A DNA stretch of 17,340 nucleotides, taken from the NCBI GenBank assembly GCA_023380955.1, contig JAMCTB010000212.1, forward strand, positions 1 through 17,340, in the 5' to 3' direction. The stretch comes from Chloroflexota bacterium (GTDB lineage: Bacteria; Chloroflexota; UBA6077). The translations under genes were made by a program, and so were the position numbers. Each line of letters opens with the position of its first letter. Within the stretch, counting starts at the first letter, position 1. Below are positions 7,918 through 14,637 of this stretch, in pieces. The notes beneath the pieces were generated by a model. It did not search any database. It had not been told where the DNA came from and saw nothing but the letters and a program-made list of their open reading frames with translations.

Positions 7918-7946
7918 CGAGGCACTTCCAGGCAGGAAGTGCCTCG
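7918..7946 (+). terminator. Strong hairpin, possible terminator after the lipoprotein gene
   Basis: CGAGGCACTTCC (7918-7929) pairs perfectly with GGAAGTGCCTCG (7935-7946) around a 5-base loop. It lies about 90 bases after the lipoprotein stop. The following bases, GTTCGTTGACC, have no clear run of T, so intrinsic termination is plausible but not assured. The symmetry means it could act on either strand. Confidence 0.5.
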
Positions 7947-8039
7947 GTTCGTTGACCGCTCGCTGGGAGAAGATCAGGCGAGGACCACGGTCAGACGCTG
8001 CGCATGCACCGTTGCTTCGCCTGCGCGCCTGCTTCGCCC

Positions 8040-8068
8040 TTGACTATCTCCTGCGAATCGAATAGGTT
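8040..8068 (+). promoter_or_regulatory. Possible promoter of the acyl-CoA ligase gene
   Basis: TTGACT at 8040-8045 and TAGGTT at 8063-8068 are 17 bases apart, in a locally AT-rich patch just before the ligase gene. The -10 match is weak. The hairpin at 7918-7946 upstream supports a separate transcription unit for the ligase. Confidence 0.35.
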
Positions 8069-8100
8069 AGTTTTTTACTTTTCTTACCCGGGAGTGACTG

Positions 8101-9852
8101 GTGGATTATCAAGTCATCCGGAAGCCCAAAACCGAGGGCCCTCAACCGGAGCCTCAATTGCCTGCTCCCGGGGCGTCTTGCGATGGGAGTATCTGGCAAG
8201 CCCTGCAGGAGGAGCTCAGCTGGCTCCCAGGAGGGTTCCTCAACAAAGCTCACGAGTGCATAGACCGCCATGCGCTGGGACCACTGGCCGGGAAGACCGC
8301 CCTGATCTGGGAGGGCAAGAACGGGGAGATCGAGACCTACAGCTTCGCCGATCTCAAACGAGAGAGCGACAAATTCGCCAACGTGCTTCTGAGTCTGGGA
8401 GTGGAGAAGGGAGATCGCCTCTTCATGTTCATGGAGCGCGTGCCCGAGCTCTACATCGCTTTCTTTGGCGCGCTGAAGGTAGGGGCGGTAGTTGGGCCGT
8501 TGTTCTCCGCCTTCGGCCCAGATCCGGTGAGGGACCGTCTGGCGGACAGCGGAGCTCGAATCCTGCTCACTCAGCCGGCCTTGCGCCGGCGCATCGCGGA
8601 GGTCCTCCCCGACCTGCCGCGGATCCAGCACGTGATCGTTGCAAACAAGGGCTCCCGGGATGCAGAGCCTCTTCTGGCCGGCGATCTTAGTTACGAAGAC
8701 CTGATGTCCACGGCGCCGGTTGAGCTGGAGATCGCCAAGACGAATATGTTTGACCACTCGGTCATGCACTACACCTCGGGAACCACAGGCAAGCCCAAAG
8801 GCGCCGTGCACTGCCACCAGGCCATTATCCAGCAGTACGCCACGGGAAAGTGGGTCCTCGACCTGCATGAGGACGACGTCTACTGGTGTACGGCAGACCC
8901 CGGGTGGGTCACGGGGACTTCCTACGGCATCCTTGCCCCCTGGAGCAACGGGGTCACTCAAGTGGTCTACGAAGGAGGGTTCAAAGCGAGCGCCTGGTAC
9001 GAGGTGATCGAGAGGCACAAGGTCACCGTGTGGTATACGGCGCCTACGGCGATCCGCATGCTGATGAAGGCGGGGGCAGAGGTCCCTAAACACTATGATC
9101 TTTCCAGCCTCCGACACATCTTGAGCGTGGGTGAACCACTGAACCCCGAGGCCATCATGTGGGGCTTGCCGGTCTTCAAGCAGCCGATCCACGACAGCTG
9201 GTGGCAGACCGAGACCGGGGCCATCCTCATCTCCAACTATGCAAGTATGGATATCCGCCCAGGCTCGATGGGCAAGCCGATTCCTGGCATCCAAGCCGGC
9301 ATCCTAGACGACCATTACAACCCCCTACCAGCAGGAAGGGACGGGCACCTTGCTATCCGTCCCGGCTGGCCGTCCATGTTCCGCACCTACTGGAGCGACC
9401 CGGAGAAATACAACTCCCGCTTCCGCAAGGGCTGGTACATCACCGGAGACCGGGCCTACTGTGACGAGGACGGCTATTTCTGGTTCCTGGGGCGAACCGA
9501 CGACGTGATCAACACCACCGGTCACCTGGTGTCGCCATTCGAAGTGGAGAGCATGCTGCTCGAGCATCCGGCCGTGGCCGAGGCAGGGGTGATCGGCAAA
9601 CCCGACCCGCTCGCGATGGAGGTGGTCAAAGCCTTCGTGGCGCTGAAGGACGGCTACGAGCCCTCGGACCAGTTGCGAAGGGAGATCACGGGTTTCGCCA
9701 GGAAGAAGATGGCGGCCCTCGTCGCCCCGAGAGAGATCGAATTCCTCCCCTCACTACCAAAAACGCGGAGTGGCAAGATCATGCGCCGTTTGCTCAAGGC
9801 CCGGGAGCTCGGCCTCCCAGAGGGGGACACGAGCACACTCGAAGAGGACTAG
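8101..9852 (+). CDS. Acetyl-CoA-synthetase-like AMP-forming acyl-CoA ligase
   Basis: This 583-residue protein belongs to the adenylate-forming (ANL) superfamily, which activates a carboxylate with ATP and joins it to CoA. The core motifs are in order: YTSGTTGKPKG at 224-234 for phosphate binding, DSWWQTETG at 365-373, the hinge region GWYITGDR at 444-451 with GRTDDVI at 464-470, and PKTRSGKIMRR at 553-563 with catalytic Lys559. The Trp-Trp pair before QTETG matches acetyl-CoA synthetases, where a Trp narrows the acyl pocket. Acetate, propionate or another short acid is therefore the best guess. The SGK lysine is the one reversibly acetylated in many homologues, so post-translational control is possible. 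GTG at 8101 has GGAG 6 bases upstream. It could finish a pathway begun by the AOR enzyme by activating the acid formed. It converges with the minus-strand operon, 23 bases away. Confidence 0.92.
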   Translation: MDYQVIRKPKTEGPQPEPQLPAPGASCDGSIWQALQEELSWLPGGFLNKAHECIDRHALGPLAGKTALIWEGKNGEIETYSFADLKRESDKFANVLLSLGVEKGDRLFMFMERVPELYIAFFGALKVGAVVGPLFSAFGPDPVRDRLADSGARILLTQPALRRRIAEVLPDLPRIQHVIVANKGSRDAEPLLAGDLSYEDLMSTAPVELEIAKTNMFDHSVMHYTSGTTGKPKGAVHCHQAIIQQYATGKWVLDLHEDDVYWCTADPGWVTGTSYGILAPWSNGVTQVVYEGGFKASAWYEVIERHKVTVWYTAPTAIRMLMKAGAEVPKHYDLSSLRHILSVGEPLNPEAIMWGLPVFKQPIHDSWWQTETGAILISNYASMDIRPGSMGKPIPGIQAGILDDHYNPLPAGRDGHLAIRPGWPSMFRTYWSDPEKYNSRFRKGWYITGDRAYCDEDGYFWFLGRTDDVINTTGHLVSPFEVESMLLEHPAVAEAGVIGKPDPLAMEVVKAFVALKDGYEPSDQLRREITGFARKKMAALVAPREIEFLPSLPKTRSGKIMRRLLKARELGLPEGDTSTLEED

Positions 9853-9875
9853 GGCTCCGCGAGGAGCTGGTCAGC

Positions 9876-11048
9876 TCACACTCGTCCCTGCACAGAATCC
9901 ACCATCGCCTGTACGTTCTCGAGTTTGGCATCCGGCGGGATGGCGCAACCTTGCGCCATGATGAACCCGTCCGGTCCGACTTCGGTGAGCAGGCGGTCAC
10001 AATACGCCCGGACCTCGTCCACCGTGCCCAGCGTGAGCAGCGCCGGCGGCACATCTCCCAAGATGCACATATGGCCGCGGAGGATCTTCTTGGCCCGAAA
10101 GATATCGGTCTTTCCATCGAGAGAAAGGACGCACTTCGCCGCGGGCAGCTCTCCCAAACGCCCGATCTCCCGGTCCCAGTTAGCATCGAAGTGAAGTATG
10201 GGCGTGCCACCTTCTTCGGCCACTATCTCGATTAGCTCTTTCATGTACGGCCAGACGAAGCGGTTCCACAAGCGCGGGGACAAGAACTCGGGCGCCGTCC
10301 GCCAGCCACCCACCCAGTAACCCATCGGGCCAACCGCGCGCACCAACCCCCTGGCCTGCGCACGCTTCTCAGCCATGATCGCCTCGAGTACGGCCTGCAC
10401 CTTATCGGGCATGCGGAAGAGATCGAGAAGGAATTCCTTGACCGTCCGGCCGCCGCACAGGTGTTCGAAAGGGTGGTCGACGGTGAGGGGCGAGAAAACC
10501 ACATAACCCCGCGCTATATACTCGCCGATCCAATGTGGACCCGCCTCCTGTAGCGCCTGACCAGCGGCAGCAGCTTCGCCCAAGTATTTGCCGATATACT
10601 GGCCGAACCAGGCACCCCAGCCCATTTGCAGGATGCGGTCGTAGTCTTCAGGGACGATGCGCACCTGTTCGTCGAGCTGCCACAGGCTATTCTCAGGCAA
10701 TTCCCGGCCGGGAAGCTTTACCGGCGAGAGCCAGAGAAGTCCCAGAACCTGAGGCTGGTAGGTTGCGAACTGGATGGAGTCGACATCACCCAGCTTTTCC
10801 ATAGCGGCGAGCATCGTCTGCCCGGCCAGATCGACGTCCTGGACGAAGTCGGGCAGGCGCACTCCCATCGTCCGGGCGGCGAAGGCGTCCATCACCAGCG
10901 AGAGAGGGACCCGGTCCGGAGTGCCGAGGGCCACTGCGGTTTTCAGGCGACCCATCCGCTCCAGGAATAGCGGATTCGGGGCCAGCCCTTCCGGTCCGTT
11001 GCTGCCGGTGGCGACGTTGTCGTGGTTCGAGTCCAGCATTTCAGCCAT
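9876..11048 (-). CDS. Uroporphyrinogen decarboxylase (URO-D) family protein, methyltransferase-like
   Basis: This 390-residue protein is of the URO-D/MtaA/CmuA family, recognised from RMGRLKTAVALGTPDRVPL near the N-terminus, TVDHPFEHLCGGRTVKEFL in the middle, and the final LTEVGPDGFIMAQGCAIPPDAKLENV block. Methyltransferase members bind zinc through H-x-C plus a distant Cys and move methyl groups between corrinoid proteins and thiols. Here the equivalent site appears as His286-x-Asp288 in ILHFDANW, with Cys368 as the distant residue, so the metal site may differ. True haem-pathway HemE is less likely, because the protein is longer and sits in a catabolic operon. It is the last gene of a minus-strand operon; its ATG overlaps the stop of a small ORF. 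No corrinoid protein or methyltransferase partner is in the window, so the methyl-transfer role is inference. Confidence 0.82.
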   Translation of the reverse strand: MAEMLDSNHDNVATGSNGPEGLAPNPLFLERMGRLKTAVALGTPDRVPLSLVMDAFAARTMGVRLPDFVQDVDLAGQTMLAAMEKLGDVDSIQFATYQPQVLGLLWLSPVKLPGRELPENSLWQLDEQVRIVPEDYDRILQMGWGAWFGQYIGKYLGEAAAAGQALQEAGPHWIGEYIARGYVVFSPLTVDHPFEHLCGGRTVKEFLLDLFRMPDKVQAVLEAIMAEKRAQARGLVRAVGPMGYWVGGWRTAPEFLSPRLWNRFVWPYMKELIEIVAEEGGTPILHFDANWDREIGRLGELPAAKCVLSLDGKTDIFRAKKILRGHMCILGDVPPALLTLGTVDEVRAYCDRLLTEVGPDGFIMAQGCAIPPDAKLENVQAMVDSVQGRV

Positions 11049-11187
11049 TTTGGTACACCCCCAGCACTTTCTTGGCGGCGATCACGCTGTCTTGCACCGT
11101 CCTGCAGTAAACGTCGGCACCAGTATCCTCGGGGCAGGCCTCATCCAGCCTCATCCACCACGCCGCGGCAAGTGATGTCGAAGTCAA
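11041..11187 (-). CDS. Small 48-residue ORF of unknown function between the flavoprotein and URO-D genes
   Basis: A TTG start lies 5 bases after AAAGGAG, which is formed by the last codons of the upstream flavoprotein gene. The frame runs 48 codons and its TGA overlaps the downstream ATG as ATGGCTGA. It fills the gap between the two genes exactly, as expected for translational coupling. Later codons mostly end in G or C, like the neighbours. The peptide starts LTSTSLAAAWWMRLDEACPE in the reading frame and ends with a Lys/Val-rich helix (SVIAAKKVLGVYQNG); it has two cysteines, 18 and 28. I recognise no family. The TTG start and short length keep confidence moderate. It could instead be a relic, or a translated spacer that only links ribosomes between genes. 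Confidence 0.5.
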   Translation of the reverse strand: MTSTSLAAAWWMRLDEACPEDTGADVYCRTVQDSVIAAKKVLGVYQNG

Positions 11188-11189
11188 CG

Positions 11190-12098
11190 CTACTCCTTTT
11201 TCGGCGCGATCATCTCTCCGTAGGCGTTGTACCGGCGGATCTTCTCCTGCACCTCTGGAAGAGCGATCTGCAGCGGTTCATCGTGACGCTCGTGACGCGT
11301 GATCCACTCGAGATGGTGTCTCTCCTTGGGCGTGGAGAACCGCGGCTCGCGGACATCGTCCGAGTTCCAAGCGACCGAAAACTTGTCGCCATTGACGGAC
11401 ACAATGCCGTGGACTTCACAGATGGGACACATGATCTCCGGGAAGTCTTTCTCCACATAGACGATGTTGCAGTGACACACCGGACAGGATACTGCAGGCT
11501 CGTCACCCATGAATTTCCATTGGTCGAAGGGCAGCTTGAGGGCCCGGGCGACGTTCTTGCCCAGTTGCCGGGATCGTTCGATCGCCGATTCGTTATCTGG
11601 AGTGAGCGCCGCCCCGACGGCGGCGCAGTGGTCGATCTGGACCTGGTCCACGAGGGTGGTGAAGTGCTGCAGGAACAGGTTGATGGAGGTCAGCCCCAGG
11701 CTGGTCCAGCCGTCGTAGCCCGAGCCGCCTACCGAAATGGCGGCGCCTACCCGCCGGCGTTCGAAGATATCGGCCTTGCGGGAGAATAGGTGGTTGGTCT
11801 TCTCCGCGATGATCATCAGGTAGCTGCACGATCTGAGGTGGTAGACGGGCGCCGAGACAATCACCGCAGCGTCGGACAGAAGTGTCTGCTCGAGAATCCA
11901 ATCAACGTCGTCCTTAGCGCAGCGACCGCTTTTCAAACAGGCCCAGCAACTATTACAGGGCAAGACTTTCAGGTCCATCGCTCGAATGATCTGCGACTCG
12001 ACTCCTTCTTCCTCCGCGGCCATCAACGCGGCCTTTAGGAAATGCTCGCTGTTGCCGTGCTTGCGGCCGCAGGAAAGGCCGATTATCTTCTGGGTCAT
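11190..12098 (-). CDS. Iron-sulfur flavoprotein (NADPH-dependent FMN reductase fold) with C-terminal zinc ribbon
   Basis: This 302-residue protein begins with a flavodoxin-like FMN-binding fold: strand KIIGLSCGRKHGNSE, with the phosphate loop around residues 9-18, then APVYHL at 83-88. A compact cysteine cluster, Cys48-Cys51-Cys54-Cys60 (C-x2-C-x2-C-x5-C), matches the 4Fe-4S motif of archaeal and bacterial Isf proteins. Residues 205-227 add CPVC and CPIC pairs 16 residues apart, a zinc-ribbon or rubredoxin-like knuckle, followed by a charged C-terminal tail. The expected role is one- or two-electron transfer from ferredoxin or NAD(P)H to a partner. The ATG overlaps the TetR stop as ATGA, so the two are translationally coupled. 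A functional link to the URO-D protein downstream, for example reductive activation of a corrinoid, is only inferred. Confidence 0.85.
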   Translation of the reverse strand: MTQKIIGLSCGRKHGNSEHFLKAALMAAEEEGVESQIIRAMDLKVLPCNSCWACLKSGRCAKDDVDWILEQTLLSDAAVIVSAPVYHLRSCSYLMIIAEKTNHLFSRKADIFERRRVGAAISVGGSGYDGWTSLGLTSINLFLQHFTTLVDQVQIDHCAAVGAALTPDNESAIERSRQLGKNVARALKLPFDQWKFMGDEPAVSCPVCHCNIVYVEKDFPEIMCPICEVHGIVSVNGDKFSVAWNSDDVREPRFSTPKERHHLEWITRHERHDEPLQIALPEVQEKIRRYNAYGEMIAPKKE

Positions 12099-12718
12099 GG
12101 AGCGATCCTATCGAGAATATTTTCCAGAATCTTGTCGGCGGTGCCGCCCTCAACAAACTGATCCAGCCCTTCGAGAAGGGCAAAGTCCTTGGTCCAGCCG
12201 AGGCCCATGAGGCTCCATCCCACCACCTCTGGATCAGCATCTTCCCGGATTGTCCCCTGCCTCTTGCCCTCTTCGACCACGTCAATGAATCGCCCCAAAA
12301 CCACCATCTGGTTCTTGCGCATTCGTTCGGTCAAGCCCTCTCCTCGCGCCGCGACGGCCAATTCGAATAGTGGCATGATCACCCACTCGTGATCGGGCAC
12401 GATCCGGCTCTCGTGCACTGAGCCTCCGAGTTCCCGAAGGCGGTCGAACATGTTCGGATTGGAGGAGGAGTCAAGCCAGGCCAAGACGCGATCGAGGAGC
12501 AGATCTGAGGCCGCTTCCAGGATTTCCGTCCGGCCTGAAAAATGGTTGTAGAGCGAGGGAGTAGCGATTCCGGCAGCCTCGGCGATGCGGACGAGAGTAG
12601 CCGCACGCACCCCCTCCCGAGCGATGATCTCCAGAGTGACTGCTGCCACCTGGGCACGACGTTGCTCTTTCGTCCACCGCCCCCGTCGGGCCGGCGTCCT
12701 CGTAGCCACGACCTGCAC
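12095..12718 (-). CDS. TetR-family transcriptional regulator
   Basis: The N-terminal domain (about residues 10-60) is a classic TetR DNA-binding unit. It has a helix AQVAAVTLEIIAREGVRAAT, then LVRIAEAAGIATPSLYNHF with the typical Tyr-x-x-Phe end, and SGRTEIL. The rest is an all-helical ligand-binding and dimer domain. The GTG at 12718 is preferred because AGGAGG lies 5 bases upstream; the GTG at 12724 would overlap that site. The protein is then 207 residues. It is the first gene of the operon with the flavoprotein, small ORF and URO-D genes, so it probably controls itself as well as the divergent binding-protein operon. A palindrome typical of TetR operators lies at 12801-12818. The effector is unknown. 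Confidence 0.9.
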   Translation of the reverse strand: MQVVATRTPARRGRWTKEQRRAQVAAVTLEIIAREGVRAATLVRIAEAAGIATPSLYNHFSGRTEILEAASDLLLDRVLAWLDSSSNPNMFDRLRELGGSVHESRIVPDHEWVIMPLFELAVAARGEGLTERMRKNQMVVLGRFIDVVEEGKRQGTIREDADPEVVGWSLMGLGWTKDFALLEGLDQFVEGGTADKILENILDRIAP

Positions 12719-12737
12719 GCGCACCTCCTGTTTAGTC

Positions 12738-12775
12738 GCTCAAGTCTCACTGATCGCTGCTCAAGTCGCACCGAT
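12738..12775. repeat. Pair of 17-base direct repeats, 21 bases apart, abutting the -35 box
   Basis: GCTCAAGTCTCACTGAT (12738-12754) and GCTCAAGTCGCACCGAT (12759-12775) agree at 15 of 17 positions. Start-to-start distance is 21 bases, two helical turns, so both copies face the same side of the DNA. The second copy ends exactly where the TTGACA box of the divergent promoter begins. This arrangement suits a cooperative regulator. Confidence 0.6.
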
Positions 12776-12804
12776 TTGACATGGTAGCAGGTCGGTGATA
12801 CTAA
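12776..12804 (+). promoter_or_regulatory. Promoter of the second binding-protein operon with extended -10
   Basis: TTGACA at 12776-12781 is a perfect -35 box. After 17 bases comes TACTAA at 12799-12804, preceded by TG one base upstream, which makes an extended -10. The start site would fall near 12811, about 75 bases before the binding-protein ATG. Confidence 0.6.
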
Positions 12805-12818
12805 CTAAATTTAGTAAG
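12801..12818. promoter_or_regulatory. Palindromic operator candidate (TetR site)
   Basis: CTAACTAAATTTAGTAAG has a perfect 12-base core, ACTAAATTTAGT, with 8 of 9 arm positions paired overall. AT-rich palindromes of this size are typical TetR-family operators. It covers the -10 box and start site of the divergent promoter. Binding by the adjacent TetR protein is inferred from position. Confidence 0.6.
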
Positions 12819-12885
12819 CCGGGCATTCCACAGGTGCGCACTCTGGCAAGAGGAGGAGAAGGAAGCATTCAAAGAGGGAGGGGAA

Positions 12886-14319
12886 ATGGACCGTAACGCG
12901 CTGAGTCGTCGAGAATTCCTTAAGATTGCAGGCATTACCGCAGCAGGGATGGGCCTGGCAGGCGGCCTCACGGGAACGCTCTCAGGCTGTGGAGAGGAAG
13001 CCGGCCCGACGACTACCGGAGGGTCCACCGCCACAACCGCTGGGGAGACGACGTCGACCACGGCCGCCAGCAGCACCACGGTGAGCGCTTCGGCAGAGGC
13101 GGGTAGAGAGATCAAGTTGGGCGTGGTCACGCCGCAGACTGGTCCGTTGGCAGTCTTCGGCATCGCCGATAAGTGGTCCGCCGAGTTGACGAACAAGACA
13201 GTCGCAAACGGGCTCGTCCTTGGAGATGGCAAGAAGCACCCCGTTACAACCGTCTCTCGCGACACTCAGTCGGATTCCAACCGAGCGGCTCAGGTTGCCG
13301 GTGACCTGATAACCAACGAGAAGGTCGACATCCTCCTCGCGGCCGGCGCGCCTGACACCGTGAACCCTGCAGCCGATCAGGCAGAGGCTTTGGGGACACC
13401 CTTCTTGAGTGTATTCGACCCGTGGTCGGCCTTCGTTTTCGGCAGGGGAGGTAGTTTCGACAAACCCTTCAAGTGGACATACGGACATCTCCTGGGGCTC
13501 GAACAGGTGTGTGCCTCGATGGTCGATCTCTTCGAGAAGACACCCACCAACAAGAAAGTGGCCTTCCTGGCCATGAACAATGCCGATGGCCAGGCCTGGC
13601 TCGATTCGCAGACTGGGGCCCCCCCGTTCCTGGAAGCTGCCGGATATACCATCGTCGCTCCGGGGCTGTTCACGCCGGGTAGTGAGGACTTCACCGCCCA
13701 GATAAGCCAGTTCAAGAAGGAGGGCTGCGAGGTCCTCACTGGAGCGAGCACCACCCCCGACTTCACCAACTTCTGGAAACAGAGCTTGCAGCAGGGGTTC
13801 AAGCCCCCTGTGGCGAGTCAAGCCCTGGCGTTAGGCTTCCCCCAGGCAGCCGAGGCTATCGGCCCGACAGTTTACGGGCTCATCGGCCCGGACGGCTCGT
13901 GGCACCGCACCTTCCCGTTCACGGATTCACTGACAGGGATGACTTGTGAGCAGCTTGCCGGTGACTACGAGGCGGCCACCAACAGTGAGTACACCGGGGC
14001 CATCGGCGGCCATGCCAAGATGAGCTGGGCGATAGACGTCCTAGGCCGGACCAAGAATCTGGACGACAAGGAAGCCATTCTCGATGCGATCAAGACCACC
14101 AAATTGGAGACTATCCTTGGTCCCATCGACATGACCCAGCCCGTGGACCAGAACCCGCTCGACCCCCTTGGCACCCGGCCCCATCCCAATGTCACCAAGC
14201 CGGTCATAACGGGACAGCAATGGGTCAAGGGGAACAAGTGGCCCTACGAAGTCGTGGTAGTCGGCAACAAGCTCGCTCCGATGGTCCCGGCGGTCGAATT
14301 ACAGCCAATGAAGTATTAG
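12886..14319 (+). CDS. Second Tat-exported lipoprotein ABC substrate-binding protein (branched-chain-amino-acid type)
   Basis: This 477-residue protein is a clear paralogue of the one at 3799-5247. It shares the twin-arginine signal SRREFLK, a lipobox (LSGC, Cys35), a Thr/Ser/Ala linker and a type-1 periplasmic binding fold. Common strings include SNRAAQVAGDLI-like, VNPAADQ, PTNKKVA and PDFTNFWKQ. It binds a small extracellular ligand for uptake or sensing; which one cannot be read. The ATG follows a purine-rich GGGAGGGG site. It is the first gene after the promoter at 12776 and is followed by ferredoxin, FAD and hydrolase genes, so those enzymes probably act on the imported compound. It has fewer cysteines than its paralogue. 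No transporter membrane or ATPase genes are in the window. Confidence 0.9.
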   Translation: MDRNALSRREFLKIAGITAAGMGLAGGLTGTLSGCGEEAGPTTTGGSTATTAGETTSTTAASSTTVSASAEAGREIKLGVVTPQTGPLAVFGIADKWSAELTNKTVANGLVLGDGKKHPVTTVSRDTQSDSNRAAQVAGDLITNEKVDILLAAGAPDTVNPAADQAEALGTPFLSVFDPWSAFVFGRGGSFDKPFKWTYGHLLGLEQVCASMVDLFEKTPTNKKVAFLAMNNADGQAWLDSQTGAPPFLEAAGYTIVAPGLFTPGSEDFTAQISQFKKEGCEVLTGASTTPDFTNFWKQSLQQGFKPPVASQALALGFPQAAEAIGPTVYGLIGPDGSWHRTFPFTDSLTGMTCEQLAGDYEAATNSEYTGAIGGHAKMSWAIDVLGRTKNLDDKEAILDAIKTTKLETILGPIDMTQPVDQNPLDPLGTRPHPNVTKPVITGQQWVKGNKWPYEVVVVGNKLAPMVPAVELQPMKY

Positions 14320-14394
14320 CTCATGACTGCAAAGCCGAGTCAGTTCACCGCCCACAAGAGGGTAAGCCATGTGCAATAGGAGGACGCCTCGACC

Positions 14395-14637
14395 GTGAAC
14401 ATGATCGATATAGATCTTGAGGCCTGCGACGGCTGCAAGATCTGCTACAAAGCATGCTTCGTCGATGTTTTCCGCTGGGACGAGGCCGCGAAGCGCCCAC
14501 AGGTCGCCTATCCGGAAGACTGCGTCCAGTGCAACCTCTGCGAGCTGAACTGTCCTACCGGCGCCATCAACGTGATCGTGGATTGGAACAAGCCGTTCCC
14601 ATCTGTCCTCGAACATGGGCCGAGGTACCCAGAATGA
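14395..14637 (+). CDS. Two-cluster [4Fe-4S] ferredoxin
   Basis: This 80-residue protein has two classic cluster motifs: Cys11-x2-Cys14-x2-Cys17-x3-Cys21, and Cys43-x2-Cys46-x2-Cys49-x3-Cys53-Pro. It resembles the short ferredoxin subunits paired with AprA-like or fumarate-reductase-like flavoproteins. It would carry electrons to or from the FAD protein encoded next, whose ATG overlaps this stop as ATGA. The GTG at 14395 is 11 bases after AGGAGG; the ATG at 14401 is the alternative and would remove only two residues. The C-terminal tail after the second cluster (VDWNKPFPSVLEHGPRYPE) is short and polar and may dock the partner. Confidence 0.9.
   Translation: MNMIDIDLEACDGCKICYKACFVDVFRWDEAAKRPQVAYPEDCVQCNLCELNCPTGAINVIVDWNKPFPSVLEHGPRYPE

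Noticed and set aside
8044..9294. 416-codon open frame on the minus strand opposite the ligase gene
   Set aside because: It is antisense to a gene with complete ANL motifs and shows no family pattern. Such long shadows are common in GC-rich DNA.
9864..9877. Small inverted repeat GAGCT/AGCTC in the convergent gap between the ligase and URO-D genes
   Set aside because: The stem is only 5 bases with no T-run, too weak to call a bidirectional terminator.
14323..14379. 18-codon ORF between the second binding protein and the ferredoxin
   Set aside because: No convincing Shine-Dalgarno site and no notable composition; its stop falls in the ferredoxin ribosome site, so a leader role is possible but not supported.
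14454..14633. Extension of the FAD protein upstream to 14454
   Set aside because: It overlaps the ferredoxin gene in another frame; the ATG at 14634 forms an ATGA overlap and places the Rossmann motif at the usual distance from the N-terminus.
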